Below are positions 1-9,930 of a stretch of 64,000 bases of DNA, piece by piece. The DNA lies in NCBI GenBank assembly GCA_018136815.1, contig CM030934.1, positions 7,600,559 through 7,664,558 on the forward strand, in the 5' to 3' direction. The notes under the pieces are model-generated. The model was not told the DNA's origin. It searched no databases and saw only the letters and a program-made list of their open reading frames with translations. A program made the translations under genes and the position numbers. How positions within the stretch are numbered: position 1 is the stretch's first letter; every line of letters starts with the position of its first letter. Origin of the DNA: Isochrysis galbana (lineage: Eukaryota > Haptophyta > Isochrysidales > Isochrysidaceae).

Positions 1-45
1 AGACAGCGGACGGAGCGTCGAGCGACGGCAGAGAGCGACAGAGCC

Positions 46-543
46 ATGATGAACGAGAAGGAGATCGACATCCGCTGCACCGAGCTCCGGAAGTACTTCT
101 GCGAGGCGCGCAACGGCTACATGACGAAGGGTGGCGAGAGGCGGTCAATATCGCCGTGGGAGCATGTCCCTAGCGAGGTCGACGCTCGCCGAGCTGAACA
201 AGAACGGCGGGTTCAGCGGGCAATCAAGATGGCCAAGATGATGAAGAGCCCGACGGGCAACCCCGACGTGGAGCTGACCGAGATGGAGACGATGGCGGCG
301 AAGCTCGAGGCGCTCCGCAACCATAACGACTTTATGGCGCGCATGGTGACGGAGGCGACCAAGGAGCGCGACATCCTTCGCCAACAAGTCCACCACCACC
401 AGAAGGCGAAGTTGGAGTGGGAGGAGGAGGTCACCGAGTGGCGCAAAAAGTTCGACGAGTGCTACGCCATGTACAAGATGATGGAGAGCCTATGGAAGGA
501 CGAGCTCGACAAGAGGAAGGCCGCGCCGCCTTGCGAGTGTTAG
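46..543 (+). CDS. Small coiled-coil protein, unknown function
   Basis: Open frame of 165 codons beginning with two consecutive ATGs and ending in TAG. Codon third positions are strongly G/C, as in the other real genes here, which supports it as coding. The protein is charged (many Lys, Glu and Arg). From about residue 55 to 155 it has long helical stretches with heptad-like spacing (ETMAAKLEALRNHNDFM and on), so a coiled coil is likely. A Cys-Glu-Cys sits at the very C terminus. There is no signal peptide or membrane segment. I do not recognise a family. The gene stands alone on this strand at the window edge; an upstream exon outside the window cannot be excluded. The start was chosen because the first ATG follows a purine-rich leader and no longer in-frame extension is visible. 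Confidence 0.6.
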   Translation: MMNEKEIDIRCTELRKYFCEARNGYMTKGGERRSISPWEHVPSEVDARRAEQERRVQRAIKMAKMMKSPTGNPDVELTEMETMAAKLEALRNHNDFMARMVTEATKERDILRQQVHHHQKAKLEWEEEVTEWRKKFDECYAMYKMMESLWKDELDKRKAAPPCEC

Positions 544-2134
544 GCGGTGGGTACGTGCCGCGCATGCTGCCCCTTGCATCGGTCGGGCATGTCGGGGGCA
601 TGCAGATGCAGCGGGAGAAGAATGCAGAGCTGTGCAGCCGCGTGAGTGAAGTCCGGCGGACGCGCGAGCACGCGAGCGCAAGGCACGGCCGAGCTGAGGG
701 AGAGGCGTGTAGCGGCGGCGGTGTGGAAGCGACTGCAGTGGGAGAGAAGCGACGCTTAAGCCGTTCCACCCGTCTGTGAGTAGAGATAGCGGGAATCGGG
801 TAGAAATGTAGATGTGTAGTCCGGGTAGAGCGTAGCAACTTTGTTTAATGTTTAAGGCTGATCATGTATGATCTGAGAGCGTGTCCTTGAAGAGATCAAA
901 TCCGGTAGAGCACGGCCCCCGTCTGTAGGAGCCTCATCAACCGATGACGTAGCTCCCAGAGTAGGGTCAAAATCTTCAACAAAAGGCTCATACAAATCCT
1001 CGGGAATAGGAGGCCATGGGCCATCAATCACAATTCGTCATAACATCACCCGGCCAAATGGGCTGGAGTGCCCAACTTTCGAATACGACCGGGCGAGCTG
1101 CTGGCGCTTTCTCGGTCATCCACCGAGATAGAATGCCCCAGCAGGCACCATATCCAAAGACCAAAGATGCCGCCCTAGCAGCCACGCCAATCGGCCGCCG
1201 CCGCCCGCGCGCATCGCGCCGTAGTCGGCGGCCGTGTGTGGCGCCGACAACTACGCTAACGTCACCCGGCCGAATGGGCTGGAGTGCCCAACTTTCGAAC
1301 GCAACCGGGCGCGCTTGGTGCGAAGAGGCTCGTGCTGGACGGCCAAGAAGTATATTAATATTAAGAGTCTGCGCCGCCCCGGCGTCAACGAGTCCGCGAA
1401 CGCGATGCACTTGGCGACGCCTCGGTGGATGGCACAGTTAGTCCTGCGGTGGCAGCGCAGCGCGCGAAGAGGGCTGTATGGCAATGCTTGCCACGATTCC
1501 CGAGCGCGCGGGTGGGTAGTCTGCGGCGTTGGGAGGAAGCGTACCAATAGTGTGGATGGGGTTCTGTGCGTAGGAGCGCGTAGGCAAGCCGGTGTCATCC
1601 TCCTCAGGTTGGGGTTGGAAGTGGTGTGGGGTGAGGCTGGCGGCCATGCTGCGTGGGCAGGTGAAGCAGAAATCTGCCGAGTGAGGTGGCACGAAACGCC
1701 GGTGAGACAGCCGTCTGGTGTCCGCCGGACCATTGAGTCCGAGAACACCAGCGACAAGGGGGGGCTGACCGCCGCCGTGCTCTCGCTGGAGCGCGGCGAA
1801 GGTCGTCCTGTCAGGCGGGTCGGTCGCCATCGCTCTGCCTCGGATTCGGATTAGAGCGGGGAGAGAGACGAGGGGAAATCTTCCCCCGGTCCGACGATAA
1901 AAAAATGTGGGCCTCCGGATCAACAAGAGTTTTTTTTCCAACCCACTCTCCCCCACCTCCATAGCCGCTCGAGTCAATTTTGTGTTCATTCTGAATGGGA
2001 GCACATGACAGAATGTATGAGGAGGCGCAAATGCCTAGTGATCGACCTAGCAAGAAACGAGTCCAGGTCTCGCGGCACGCGATATCCAAGAGTCTTGGAC
2101 ATTGGGTAGAGCACACGAGCCCAGAGGTGTCCGA
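544..2134. other. Intergenic region with dispersed-repeat copies
   Basis: No convincing gene is seen over about 1.6 kb. Several overlapping open frames exist on both strands, but none has the codon bias of the flanking genes. The stretch holds two copies of a repeat head (1044-1098 and 1258-1312) and one diverged copy of a repeat body (about 1100-1190), listed separately. Confidence 0.55.
1044..1312 (+). repeat. Dispersed repeat, copy A (two heads plus body)
   Basis: A segment of about 55 bp containing cacccggcc and ggctggagtgcccaacttt occurs at 1044-1098 and again at 1258-1312, about 215 bp apart and nearly identical. Between them, about 1100-1190, lies a diverged version of the repeat body seen at 8285-8395 and 9265-9365 (shared words include caggcacca and agccacgccaatcg). 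The same family therefore appears at least three times within 9 kb, always on the + strand. No open frame or terminal inverted repeat is visible; a short non-autonomous element or promoter-linked repeat is possible. Confidence 0.5.
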
Positions 2135-5100
2135 TCACGTTTCGCTACCCTCGTACCTGCGTAATCGAGTCACCGCCGCCCGTCTCCACTCTTTTGCTGC
2201 CATTTCATTAGCACGCAAACGCTTTGCTTCATTGTCGTCAGGCACTGGATTCGCGTAGTGCNNNNNNNNNNNNNNNNNNNNNNNNNNNNNNNNNNNNNNN
2301 NNNNNNNNNNNNNNNNNNNNNNNNNNNNNNNNNNNNNNNNNNNNNNNNNNNNNNNNNNNNNGCTCGCGGTGCGTCGTCTTCAGCCGAATAGTTGGCGCGT
2401 AGGCTGCCACCATCACCTTCCATATAACCACAAAGACCAGCCCCGCAAAGACGACCGCCGTAGCCACCGCAAAAAAACCGGACAGTCTATCAGCGGAGCT
2501 CATTCCAAACATTTGTTCGCATCGCACCCCGTCGTCGTAACTGCAGAGCTTGACGAGAAGTCCGGATAAGAAAACGAAGACGAGCAGAAGGTTGATGAAG
2601 ACCGCGAATAGGTCGTCATCCCGGCGTGCGAATGGCATCGCAAGCGAGGTAAGTGCCAGGAAGGCGATGCTCACGAACGCCGCAACCACAAGCCTCATGG
2701 AAGAGCTGCTTTCCTGGACCATGATGACGATGATGGTGGTGAGGAACAGCTTGCGCAGCACTTCGATGAGCTCCCAGAAGAAGAAGTCGAGCTGGTACTC
2801 CTTCCACAGGAATCGTGTGGCGTCCGCGGAGGCCGTGATGCGCTGCGTACGGATGGAGACGCGGTTGCGCCACAAGAGGTAGCCATAGGAGCACGGGACT
2901 GCCATCCATAGCGCAATCAGCACCCATGCAACGGGCAGGTATATGCGTTCTCTGTAGTCTGGGAGTGGCTCATTGAACCAGCGCTCGTAGGAAAGCACTT
3001 CCAACGAGGTGAAGCATCTCACACTCTTGTCGGAGAGTAGATAGTAAGCTCGGCCCTTACGTGAGGCGAGCTGCTTGCACCAGCTTGCAAAGTCGACCGT
3101 CTCGTCAGCATTGCAATACCTTTCTTGAGCTCTCTCGGGGACGCAGTGCTTGGCTCGGAAGTCGCGCCACGGCCCAAGGCACCAGCCGAGGTCTGCATAA
3201 GCGGAGGACGCTCCGTTGCGCTGCCACGCCGCAATGTCAGCGTATAGGAAGCTGTCGTCCACATAAGCCGTACACTGGAAGACCCGGAAGAGGCTGCTCA
3301 TGACGGTGGGCAGACAGACACTCGTGACAACTAGATAAATGTACATTTGCCGATGCCGTGAGTAGACGAGCCGCTTCGCGGCACTCTCCTCGTCCTTCCT
3401 CATTATAATGGCGTGTACACTGATCAAGGTGTTGGCGAGGATGACTAGGCCGAATGGCCACAACCCGTGGATGAGTAGCTGAATTCCGAAGTAGCCAAAG
3501 GAGACGCCTGACTCGCCATAGCCGAGGCATTCTGGAGCGAGCCCTTGATAGAAGAAACGCATGACAACGTCCATCCACTGGAGAGTGCGCGAGAGCTCGG
3601 GTGGGAGCACTACGCCGTAGACACTGTTGAGGACGGAGCACACCTGAAAGAAGGTAATGAAGGTCTTCACCTTGCCTTGGAGTCCCAGTCGCGTCGCATG
3701 CACCACGACGAAGCGGACGCTCGGCGAGAACTTGCGGAGCAAGGGCGGGAGTTTCTCGGGGTGGTGCAAACTTATGTAGAAGAACGAGGAGAATGCGAGC
3801 ACTGTGAGGATGATAGCGGCCCACACAGAGAGTGCAACTCCAATGTTGCCGCAGCGACGGCACTGCCACTTGTCGTTGTCGAAAAAGTGGCGCACCCCCG
3901 TCTCGCGCACGAAGTATTCTTGGTCACAGACGGCACACAACGGGCCGCGGTAGCCGGATCTGCAGTACGGGTCCGATGCAGTGCCCTCGCTCAGCTGGCG
4001 CAAGGAGTCTGATCCTCGCGGCTCGCATGTCGTCCAGTTCTGTCCAACGGCCGATGGGTTACAACGCAAGATCTGGGTGCTGCGTGGCGAGTGGCGCCAA
4101 TAGTTTGGTAAGAGCGTGAGCGTCTCCACCGTCGTGCCCCCATTGCAGCGGTCCACATCGACTCCCTCGAGGCCGGCGCAAAAGACGCAGTCACCCGAGA
4201 CCCCACGGAAGTATCCGTCGGTGCACACGCAATCCGAGGCGTTGATAGCGCCCAGCATGACCGTGGTCGTGCGCGGCTCGCTGCAAGTAAAACACCCTTG
4301 GTTGTTCTCTGTGTTCGAAAAGGTGCCGAGCTCGCACATCAGGCACTCAGCGTCAACGCGCCCAAAGCCTTGCTGGCACACGCAGTCTCCATTGCCGTCG
4401 GCCACCTGACCCCTTGCCACAGAGCACGTGGCGCGCACGACGACCTGCTCCTCCATTGAGACCCAGAGGTCGTCTTCCCACACGAAGGTGGTATACCTGA
4501 ATGTGGCCGCCGCGTCCACGTCGATCTCCACCTGATATTCGCCGTTCGCGATGAAGGTGACTCTGCCAGGCTTTGCGTACCCACCGCGCAACGTCGCCTC
4601 TCCATCCACCTTGAGCTTCTGGCGCACGTTGTGCGTCATTGGTAAGCCGTTGACATCTCGCGTTGCGATGGTGAAGAAGACTTTCTCGCCCACCTCGATG
4701 TCCCGCACATTCGTCTTTCCGTCGCCATGCATGATCATGCTCCGTGCTGCGACGGGATCTGCAGTGACAGCCACTTTGACCGGGATGGTGTGGTACACCT
4801 CGTTGACTGTGACAACCCGTACCGTGAGCACGGTGGTGTGCATTTCAACCTGCTCCTGCAGCATCGTTGGGTCGACGAGCAGCCTCGTGAGGATGAGGCC
4901 ATTGCCCGCAGCCTCTTTGAGCAAGCCGTGCGCGGCGCCTTCTATGCGAGCCCAGTTGGGGAGTGCGTTCTCGACAACAGCCCAGGTATAGTTGTCGGGC
5001 ATCTCATCAATGAGGAATCCGTCCAAGTCCTTTGTGATGTCGATCGCCACCGTGGTGTTCCCGAGGCTCACTTCCGTAGTCGATTTGTGCAGGAAGAATG

Positions 5101-6751
5101 AGATCTCTTCGTCGAGACTGAGGATGCTCGTGCGGAGGCTCGAGGTTAGCCGCTTGATCTCATCGCAGCCCTGGGCAGCTTGCGGCGGCGGCGAGAAGGG
5201 CGGCGGCATGGGCGGTGGCGTCCACGGCGGCGGCTCGGGCGTAGGCGATGGTATGGGGGCGGGCGGTGGAACGGGGGGCCGCGGCACGATGAGAGGGGAA
5301 GCTGGCGGCGGTTTGCTCGGCGGCGACAAGGACGGCGGCGATGGTGCGGGCGGCTGCGAGGGCGGCGGCAGTGGCCGAGGTGGCAGCGGCTGAGGCGGTA
5401 GCGGCCACGGCGGTAGCGGCCGAGGCGGCAGCGGCTGAGGCAGCAGCGGCTGAGGCGGTAGCGGCGAGCACTCGGGTTTAAACCATGTGGATGTCGCGTC
5501 CTGCCCTAGACATACCCACTGGTCCTCGTAGGCATCGTGGTTTATCCGCTCGTAGTTGACACTACTGCCACCAGTGCCGCACGCACGAGTGGTCATTGCT
5601 CCGCCCCAGAACAGAGTATAGCTCGTCTCAAGCTGCGAGAAGACAATCACGCGCGGGTTGTCCTCCGCCAGCTGTCGGACGAAGGCTTCGTCCGCTCGGA
5701 AGATAAGGGTGCCGTTTGGCAGCCTCTCCGCGAGCAGGACCCACTTGCTGTCTGGGTCTGGTTCAGCCGTCGGGTCAGGTACCGGCTCTCCAGACCTTGA
5801 GCACGCGACAGCGTAACGCGTCGGCTTGTTCTGGCCCAGCACGACACGGCTCACCACGTTGCTGCTGCCCGACCAAGTGCCCGTCGGGTCGTATTGGTAG
5901 GAGCACATGCGGAAGGAGCCCTCGGGCGTCTCGTCCCGGAGCGCAGGGTACTGGCCGGCACGATCCCCCTGAAATACTCGGTCGTTCGGGCCATTGTACA
6001 AGTAGGCCTTGGCGCAACGGTCCGCAATGGTATGATTATAGCACTGTCTGTGTCCATTGGCACCGTCATCAGAGCACCGGTATGGGCAGACGAAGGTTGG
6101 GTCGTTGGCCTCGGCTGCTGTGCAGAATCGCGTGATGTACTCTACATCATCGCTACCGCGCGTGACCATGCCCTCCAAGACGCTCTGACACCACCGGCCG
6201 TTCGTGAAGGTGCCGAGCGGCTGGCTAGCTTCAACACGCCGGATGGCACGCATATTGAAACCGAGCGTGAAGTCGAAAGCTGCGCACATGCGCTCGGGCT
6301 GGCGGTGAAGGTGGAGCCCATCCCGCCATGTCTCGTTGAGCCAGAAGGTCGCCTCGTCCAGCTCCAGCCAATAGTCAAAGGTGGCGCGCTTGCTTGTCTC
6401 GCCGGCAAATGGTGGGGCGGGATTATACGGCGCGGGCATAGGAGGTGACGGCATCACGAGGGTGTCGAAGGGCGGCGGTGGCCCCTCCTGAGCATGCGCA
6501 GCCGCCAGAAGCACCGCAGCCGCAAGGACTCCAGCGAGTGAGGGTGGGGAGGAGCGGCCGGAGCGGTGTAGGGTGGGCGGAGTGCGGCTTCCGATGCGTA
6601 GAAGAGGGTGGCGCAAGGCGCATGGCTGCGTGGGACGCGTGAGAGTCCCATCAGAGAGCGGTGAGTAAGAAGAAGAAGAGGGGGAGGGGGAGGGGGAGGG
6701 GGGGGGGAGTGGTGTGGTGAGCAGGAGACTGGGGGCGAGTGGGGAGGCCAT
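2135..6751 (-). CDS. Large secreted/multi-pass membrane protein, Cys-rich receptor-like
   Basis: Reading on the minus strand, the ATG at 6751 is favoured over the ATG at 6832, because everything upstream is Arg/Glu simple sequence from a CT microsatellite. About 1,538 codons, one frame, no intron needed. From the N terminus: a hydrophobic signal or anchor (SLAGVLAAAVLLAAAHAQ) about 70 residues in; an ectodomain with many N-glycosylation sites; a Pro-rich linker (about 5170-5475); a second ectodomain; Cys-rich EGF/GCC2-GCC3-like repeats (about 3880-4430, for example CVCQQGFG and CELGTFSN); then about eight or nine membrane segments between 2440 and 3860. The cytosolic tail is cut by the N gap at 2262-2361. 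The piece beyond the gap (2135-2261) still looks coding, but the frame across the gap is not proven. Proteins of this plan are common in haptophytes and dinoflagellates; ligand and function are unknown. TRP-like or polycystin-like channel identity is not supported by any motif I can see. Confidence 0.7.
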   Translation of the reverse strand: MASPLAPSLLLTTPLPPPSPSPSPSSSSYSPLSDGTLTRPTQPCALRHPLLRIGSRTPPTLHRSGRSSPPSLAGVLAAAVLLAAAHAQEGPPPPFDTLVMPSPPMPAPYNPAPPFAGETSKRATFDYWLELDEATFWLNETWRDGLHLHRQPERMCAAFDFTLGFNMRAIRRVEASQPLGTFTNGRWCQSVLEGMVTRGSDDVEYITRFCTAAEANDPTFVCPYRCSDDGANGHRQCYNHTIADRCAKAYLYNGPNDRVFQGDRAGQYPALRDETPEGSFRMCSYQYDPTGTWSGSSNVVSRVVLGQNKPTRYAVACSRSGEPVPDPTAEPDPDSKWVLLAERLPNGTLIFRADEAFVRQLAEDNPRVIVFSQLETSYTLFWGGAMTTRACGTGGSSVNYERINHDAYEDQWVCLGQDATSTWFKPECSPLPPQPLLPQPLPPRPLPPWPLPPQPLPPRPLPPPSQPPAPSPPSLSPPSKPPPASPLIVPRPPVPPPAPIPSPTPEPPPWTPPPMPPPFSPPPQAAQGCDEIKRLTSSLRTSILSLDEEISFFLHKSTTEVSLGNTTVAIDITKDLDGFLIDEMPDNYTWAVVENALPNWARIEGAAHGLLKEAAGNGLILTRLLVDPTMLQEQVEMHTTVLTVRVVTVNEVYHTIPVKVAVTADPVAARSMIMHGDGKTNVRDIEVGEKVFFTIATRDVNGLPMTHNVRQKLKVDGEATLRGGYAKPGRVTFIANGEYQVEIDVDAAATFRYTTFVWEDDLWVSMEEQVVVRATCSVARGQVADGNGDCVCQQGFGRVDAECLMCELGTFSNTENNQGCFTCSEPRTTTVMLGAINASDCVCTDGYFRGVSGDCVFCAGLEGVDVDRCNGGTTVETLTLLPNYWRHSPRSTQILRCNPSAVGQNWTTCEPRGSDSLRQLSEGTASDPYCRSGYRGPLCAVCDQEYFVRETGVRHFFDNDKWQCRRCGNIGVALSVWAAIILTVLAFSSFFYISLHHPEKLPPLLRKFSPSVRFVVVHATRLGLQGKVKTFITFFQVCSVLNSVYGVVLPPELSRTLQWMDVVMRFFYQGLAPECLGYGESGVSFGYFGIQLLIHGLWPFGLVILANTLISVHAIIMRKDEESAAKRLVYSRHRQMYIYLVVTSVCLPTVMSSLFRVFQCTAYVDDSFLYADIAAWQRNGASSAYADLGWCLGPWRDFRAKHCVPERAQERYCNADETVDFASWCKQLASRKGRAYYLLSDKSVRCFTSLEVLSYERWFNEPLPDYRERIYLPVAWVLIALWMAVPCSYGYLLWRNRVSIRTQRITASADATRFLWKEYQLDFFFWELIEVLRKLFLTTIIVIMVQESSSSMRLVVAAFVSIAFLALTSLAMPFARRDDDLFAVFINLLLVFVFLSGLLVKLCSYDDGVRCEQMFGMSSADRLSGFFAVATAVVFAGLVFVVIWKVMVAAYAPTIRLKTTHREXXXXXXXXXXXXXXXXXXXXXXXXXXXXXXXXXXHYANPVPDDNEAKRLRANEMAAKEWRRAAVTRLRRYEGSET
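2262..2361. other. Assembly gap (100 N)
   Basis: Exactly 100 N, the usual placeholder for a scaffold join of unknown length. It interrupts the C-terminal tail of the membrane protein encoded at 2135-6751 on the minus strand. Confidence 0.98.
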
Positions 6752-6869
6752 ACGGGCGGGAGAGGGATGTGGCGTGCGGCGTTGTGTACGCCGCTCGGCC
6801 GCCCTGCTGCCGCGGTTGGGTGGGAACGCCATCCGTGGTCGTCCCTCCTCCCCCTCCCGCTCCGTCGCG

Positions 6870-6896
6870 CTCTCCTCTCTCTCCCTCTCTCCCTCT

Positions 6897-6941
<45 letters not shown>

Positions 6942-6960
6942 TCTCCCTCTCCCCCCCCCC
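6870..6960. repeat. CT/GA microsatellite upstream of the membrane-protein gene
   Basis: A pyrimidine-rich run on the + strand, including an uninterrupted (CT)n of about 40 bp, ending in a poly-C stretch. It lies just upstream of the chosen start of the minus-strand membrane-protein gene, so it may fall in its 5' untranslated region or promoter. Confidence 0.85.
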
Positions 6961-7674
6961 CTCTTTCTCCTCCTCTCTTCACACTAATCCCTTGAGTTGG
7001 CAGGGTGAGAGGAGAGATTACTGGAGAGAAGAGAGAGCAGAGAGAGAGGCAACAGAGAATCGGGAGGTGGGAGGGAGGGGGAGGAGCAATAGGTTGGAGG
7101 AAGGGATTTCATCTGTAAAACTTGCGGGAGCCCAAAAGGCCGATCTGAAGAGGGGAAGCAAAATGAGGCGAGAGAGAGAGTTGAGGTGCGCAACAGGCGT
7201 GCAACCTGTGAAGAAGAAGCCTGGAATACTGCTAGGAGAGGAGAAGAAGAACCTGAAGGAGAGGAGAGGAGGGGGGGGGTTGACAAGGTTCCATCCCACC
7301 ATAGAGAGGGAAGAGGAGGGGGGGGCACCACGGCTCGTTGTCGAGTAGCAGCACCCAAGGGGGAGGGGGGAGGGGGTGCCTCTCTCTCTCTCTCGCCCTC
7401 TCCCTAAAGTACTCCCTCCTACTCTAGCTCTCGCTCTTCTCTACTTTAGATGGCCACGGGAGTAGTCAGGGTCTTCTCCTTCCCCTCTGCGACCCACCGC
7501 TCATGGTAGCACGCTTCCCATCCCACATAATCACACCTCTCAACGGATGTCGGCGCCTCCGTTGTGCTGCTGCTGTGCCTCAACGTCTCTTCTTCTCTCT
7601 CTCTCTCACTCTTCCGCTAGAGAGTAGATGGCCGCCCCTTTCCAAGCGGGGTACTCTCACTTAAATCATCGTCG

Positions 7675-7723
<49 letters not shown>

Positions 7724-8280
7724 CTCTCTCTCGCTCTCTCTCTCTTTCTCTCTCTGTCTCTTTCTCCTCCTCTCTCTCCCTCCCGATTCCATGAATGTCG
7801 GGGCCAAGTTGAAGAAAAGACTATGCGAGTGGAGAGGGGAGCGCGCGCGAGGCGGCACAGAGGAGATGGGAAAGCCGAGCTCTCCCTCCTCCCCACCCCC
7901 GCCCGAGGCGCCCGCCGCCGCGGCGCCCGCCCCCGCGGCGCCCGCCGTCTCCCTCTAGAGGCTAGAGCTTCGCAGCCAACAGCGCCTCGCAGCCAGCACG
8001 CGCCGGCGCCGATGGCTCCGGCGGCCGCCAGGGTGCCTGTGGCGCCGTCCACAGGGGTAGGGCGGTCAGACAGGGTTTTTTATTAGGGGTAAGAAAATGA
8101 CCATCTCAGGGTTGAGAAAAGAGAAAATTTGAGGATTTTGTTCGGTAGAAGGTTCCCAATACACCCAACAAGCACATATCCGGGGCCCATCAGGACCAAG
8201 ACCACCCCCGTGGGCCCCCACAACAAAACGTAACCAAATACTAACAAAAGACACTAAAGTCGCAAAGGGCCGAAAAGCTG
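6961..8280. other. Intergenic low-complexity region
   Basis: No gene supported. Contents are G/A-rich and C/T-rich simple sequence, including a second long (CT)n at 7678-7760 and GC-rich triplet-like sequence around 7895-7950. Open frames here are artefacts of the simple sequence. Confidence 0.6.
7678..7760. repeat. CT microsatellite
   Basis: Near-perfect (CT)n of about 80 bp with a few G and T interruptions. Open frames crossing it read as Ser-Leu or Arg-Glu repeats and are not real genes. Confidence 0.9.
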
Positions 8281-8284
8281 AACT

Positions 8285-8395
8285 TCAAATCGAGACCGGG
8301 CGCGGTGCGTGCCAGTTTCCGACGATCCATCTGGATGGGAAGCCCCACCAGGCACCAAATACACAGGGGCCACCCACACAGTCACGCCAATCGCG
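8285..8395 (+). repeat. Dispersed repeat, copy B
   Basis: About 110 bp closely matching 9265-9365: shared blocks include cgacgatccatc, ggatg, gaag, ccccaccag and a run over caaatacacaggggcc followed by acccacacagtc. A further head-like piece (gagcccaacttcgaactgatg) lies at 8475-8503, so the copy may be rearranged. No coding capacity. Confidence 0.65.
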
Positions 8396-9264
8396 TGGGC
8401 CGCGCGCCGAAATCTCGTTGAAATCAGCCATCCGTAGAGCCCATTCGACGTTTGACGTCTCCGAGGGAGGCCCGGAGAGCCCAACTTCGAACTGATGCCG
8501 GACAACTAAGTTTATACTTAGCTCGCCCATGGGGGGGCACGAGCCCCCCCCTCTCTCCACTCCTCCCCCGCCATGGGGGAGGAACCACCCATCCTCCTGG
8601 CACGCCTGATGGCTTGCCAGGAGGCCACTGCCCTGCTGACCCTCTCTCCCACTGACAGGCTCGCCTGATTCGCCCATCCTGGCCCGGCGTGGCCAGCCCA
8701 TTGCTCCAACCCCTCCTCCCCCCCTGTTCGACAGGCAGACAGGTGCAGCGTGGGGGCCCCTGAGGCTCAGGAGCGCCAGCGAGGGAGAGGCAGGGGAGGC
8801 CAGGGCCCAGCCCCAGCCTCCTCTGTCCCCTGAGCTGGCCTCCATGAGCCTCCAGGGTCGCCAATGGGCAGCTGCAGGCCTGCCGCAGGCGCGCCATCGC
8901 GCGTGCCGCAGGAGAGGGGAGAGAGAGCGCGGAGAAGGGGGTGGGCGGAGCGGAGCTCCGCCCACCGAAAAATAGGTAAGTCCCGCACCTGTTTACAGGA
9001 TAAGTCGGGACTGAGGTCGCCGCCCACTCGGAGACACAGGAGGAAGAGAGGGAACAGATCACCGGGGGGAGGCGCGGGCCACCGGACCATATCTAAGCCC
9101 TTCACCCCAATCCCCCTAGTAGTGCACGGGGGGAGCCGCCTGATGGCGGGGGGAGAAGGGCTGGGAGCGTGGGGGTGTAGAAAGTTTTCCTACGTGAGTA
9201 GAAAGTAGAGGGTCCACGGCTGCGTGCGCGGTGAGACTATTAAAAGGTTTAGTTTAATTAATCG
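8396..9264. other. Intergenic GC-rich region, no gene supported
   Basis: GC-rich sequence between two copies of the dispersed repeat. Long open frames occur on the minus strand, but their translations are Gly/Pro/Ala/Arg-rich without recognisable domains, and they run straight through repeat sequence, so I do not call them. Confidence 0.5.
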
Positions 9265-9365
9265 AACTGATGCCGGACGCGCTGCGCGCCCGTTTTCGAC
9301 GATCCATCCGGATGTGGGAAGTCCCACCAGACACCAAATACACAGGGGCCACCCACACAGTCGAT
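9265..9365 (+). repeat. Dispersed repeat, copy C
   Basis: About 100 bp, roughly 85-90% identical by eye to the copy at 8285-8395 and in the same orientation. Its right edge at about 9363 abuts a coding-like scrap at 9373-9543. Confidence 0.65.
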
Positions 9366-9372
9366 CAGGCAG

Positions 9373-9543
9373 ATGTTGCGCGCCCGCGCGGCTTACAACA
9401 AGGCGAAGAAGTACGGCGTCGGGAGCATCGTCCTGAACACGGCTGAGCTCGACGTCTTGAACCACGGAGGTGATATGGCGCACCACTTCTTCCAGCGCAT
9501 TTATCCCTGGTGGCGCGCTCATGGACTTAGGGTACGGATCTAA
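9373..9543 (+). pseudogene. Possible coding fragment (56 residues), unknown
   Basis: A 57-codon stretch from ATG to TAA with protein-like composition (for example KAKKYGVGSIVLNTAELDV and FFQRIYPWWRAHG) and G/C-biased third positions, unlike the low-complexity frames around it. It starts immediately after a dispersed-repeat copy, as if the repeat had inserted into or captured an exon. I cannot name the family. It could be a tiny gene, an orphan exon or chance. Confidence 0.3.
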
Positions 9544-9851
9544 GGTCAGGTCAATCACCCCTCACTGACGGGTAGTGGGCGGTGGGGGCCGGGGGCGCAG
9601 CCCCCGGGCGATTTTACGGGTGTTATAGTAGTTGTAGCCGATTTTTACTAGTAGAAATGCACAATGCACGGCGCACGGCCGCACCACGCAAAGCTCTATG
9701 CGCGCACCTGGACCTATGTATGCCCCCTAGCTCACTCGCGCGCGGCCTTCTGGAAGCCACGGCGGGCAGTCTTGCCCCCCCCCTGGCGGCCTGCCCCTGC
9801 TCTCCCTGGCGCGCTCGCGCGGCGACCTTGGTGGGAGTGTAACCCCCCCTT

Positions 9852-9875
9852 CCCCCCCCCCCCCCCCCCCCCCCC
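9852..9875. repeat. Poly-C tract (24 C)
   Basis: An uninterrupted run of 24 C about 55 bp upstream of the SET-gene start codon, within a pyrimidine-rich segment. The exact length is doubtful, because homopolymers are unreliable in this assembly. Confidence 0.8.
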
Positions 9876-9930
9876 GGCCCCCCTGGAAAAAAAAGCTTTA
9901 GAACCACCTTAAAGAGATACACCGAAGGCG

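Noticed and set aside
431-838. Minus-strand frame opposite the small coiled-coil gene
   Set aside because: Cys/Ser/Arg-rich translation with no domain; the opposite strand has proper codon bias.
1016-2116. Several overlapping frames of 100-200 codons on both strands
   Set aside because: They run through dispersed repeats and show no domain or codon bias.
6832-6982. Upstream extension of the membrane-protein frame
   Set aside because: It has no ATG at 6982 and encodes only Arg/Glu/Gly simple sequence from the CT microsatellite.
8285-9105. Minus-strand frames of up to 226 codons
   Set aside because: GC-rich chance frames crossing repeat copies; compositions are Gly/Pro/Ala/Arg with no motifs.
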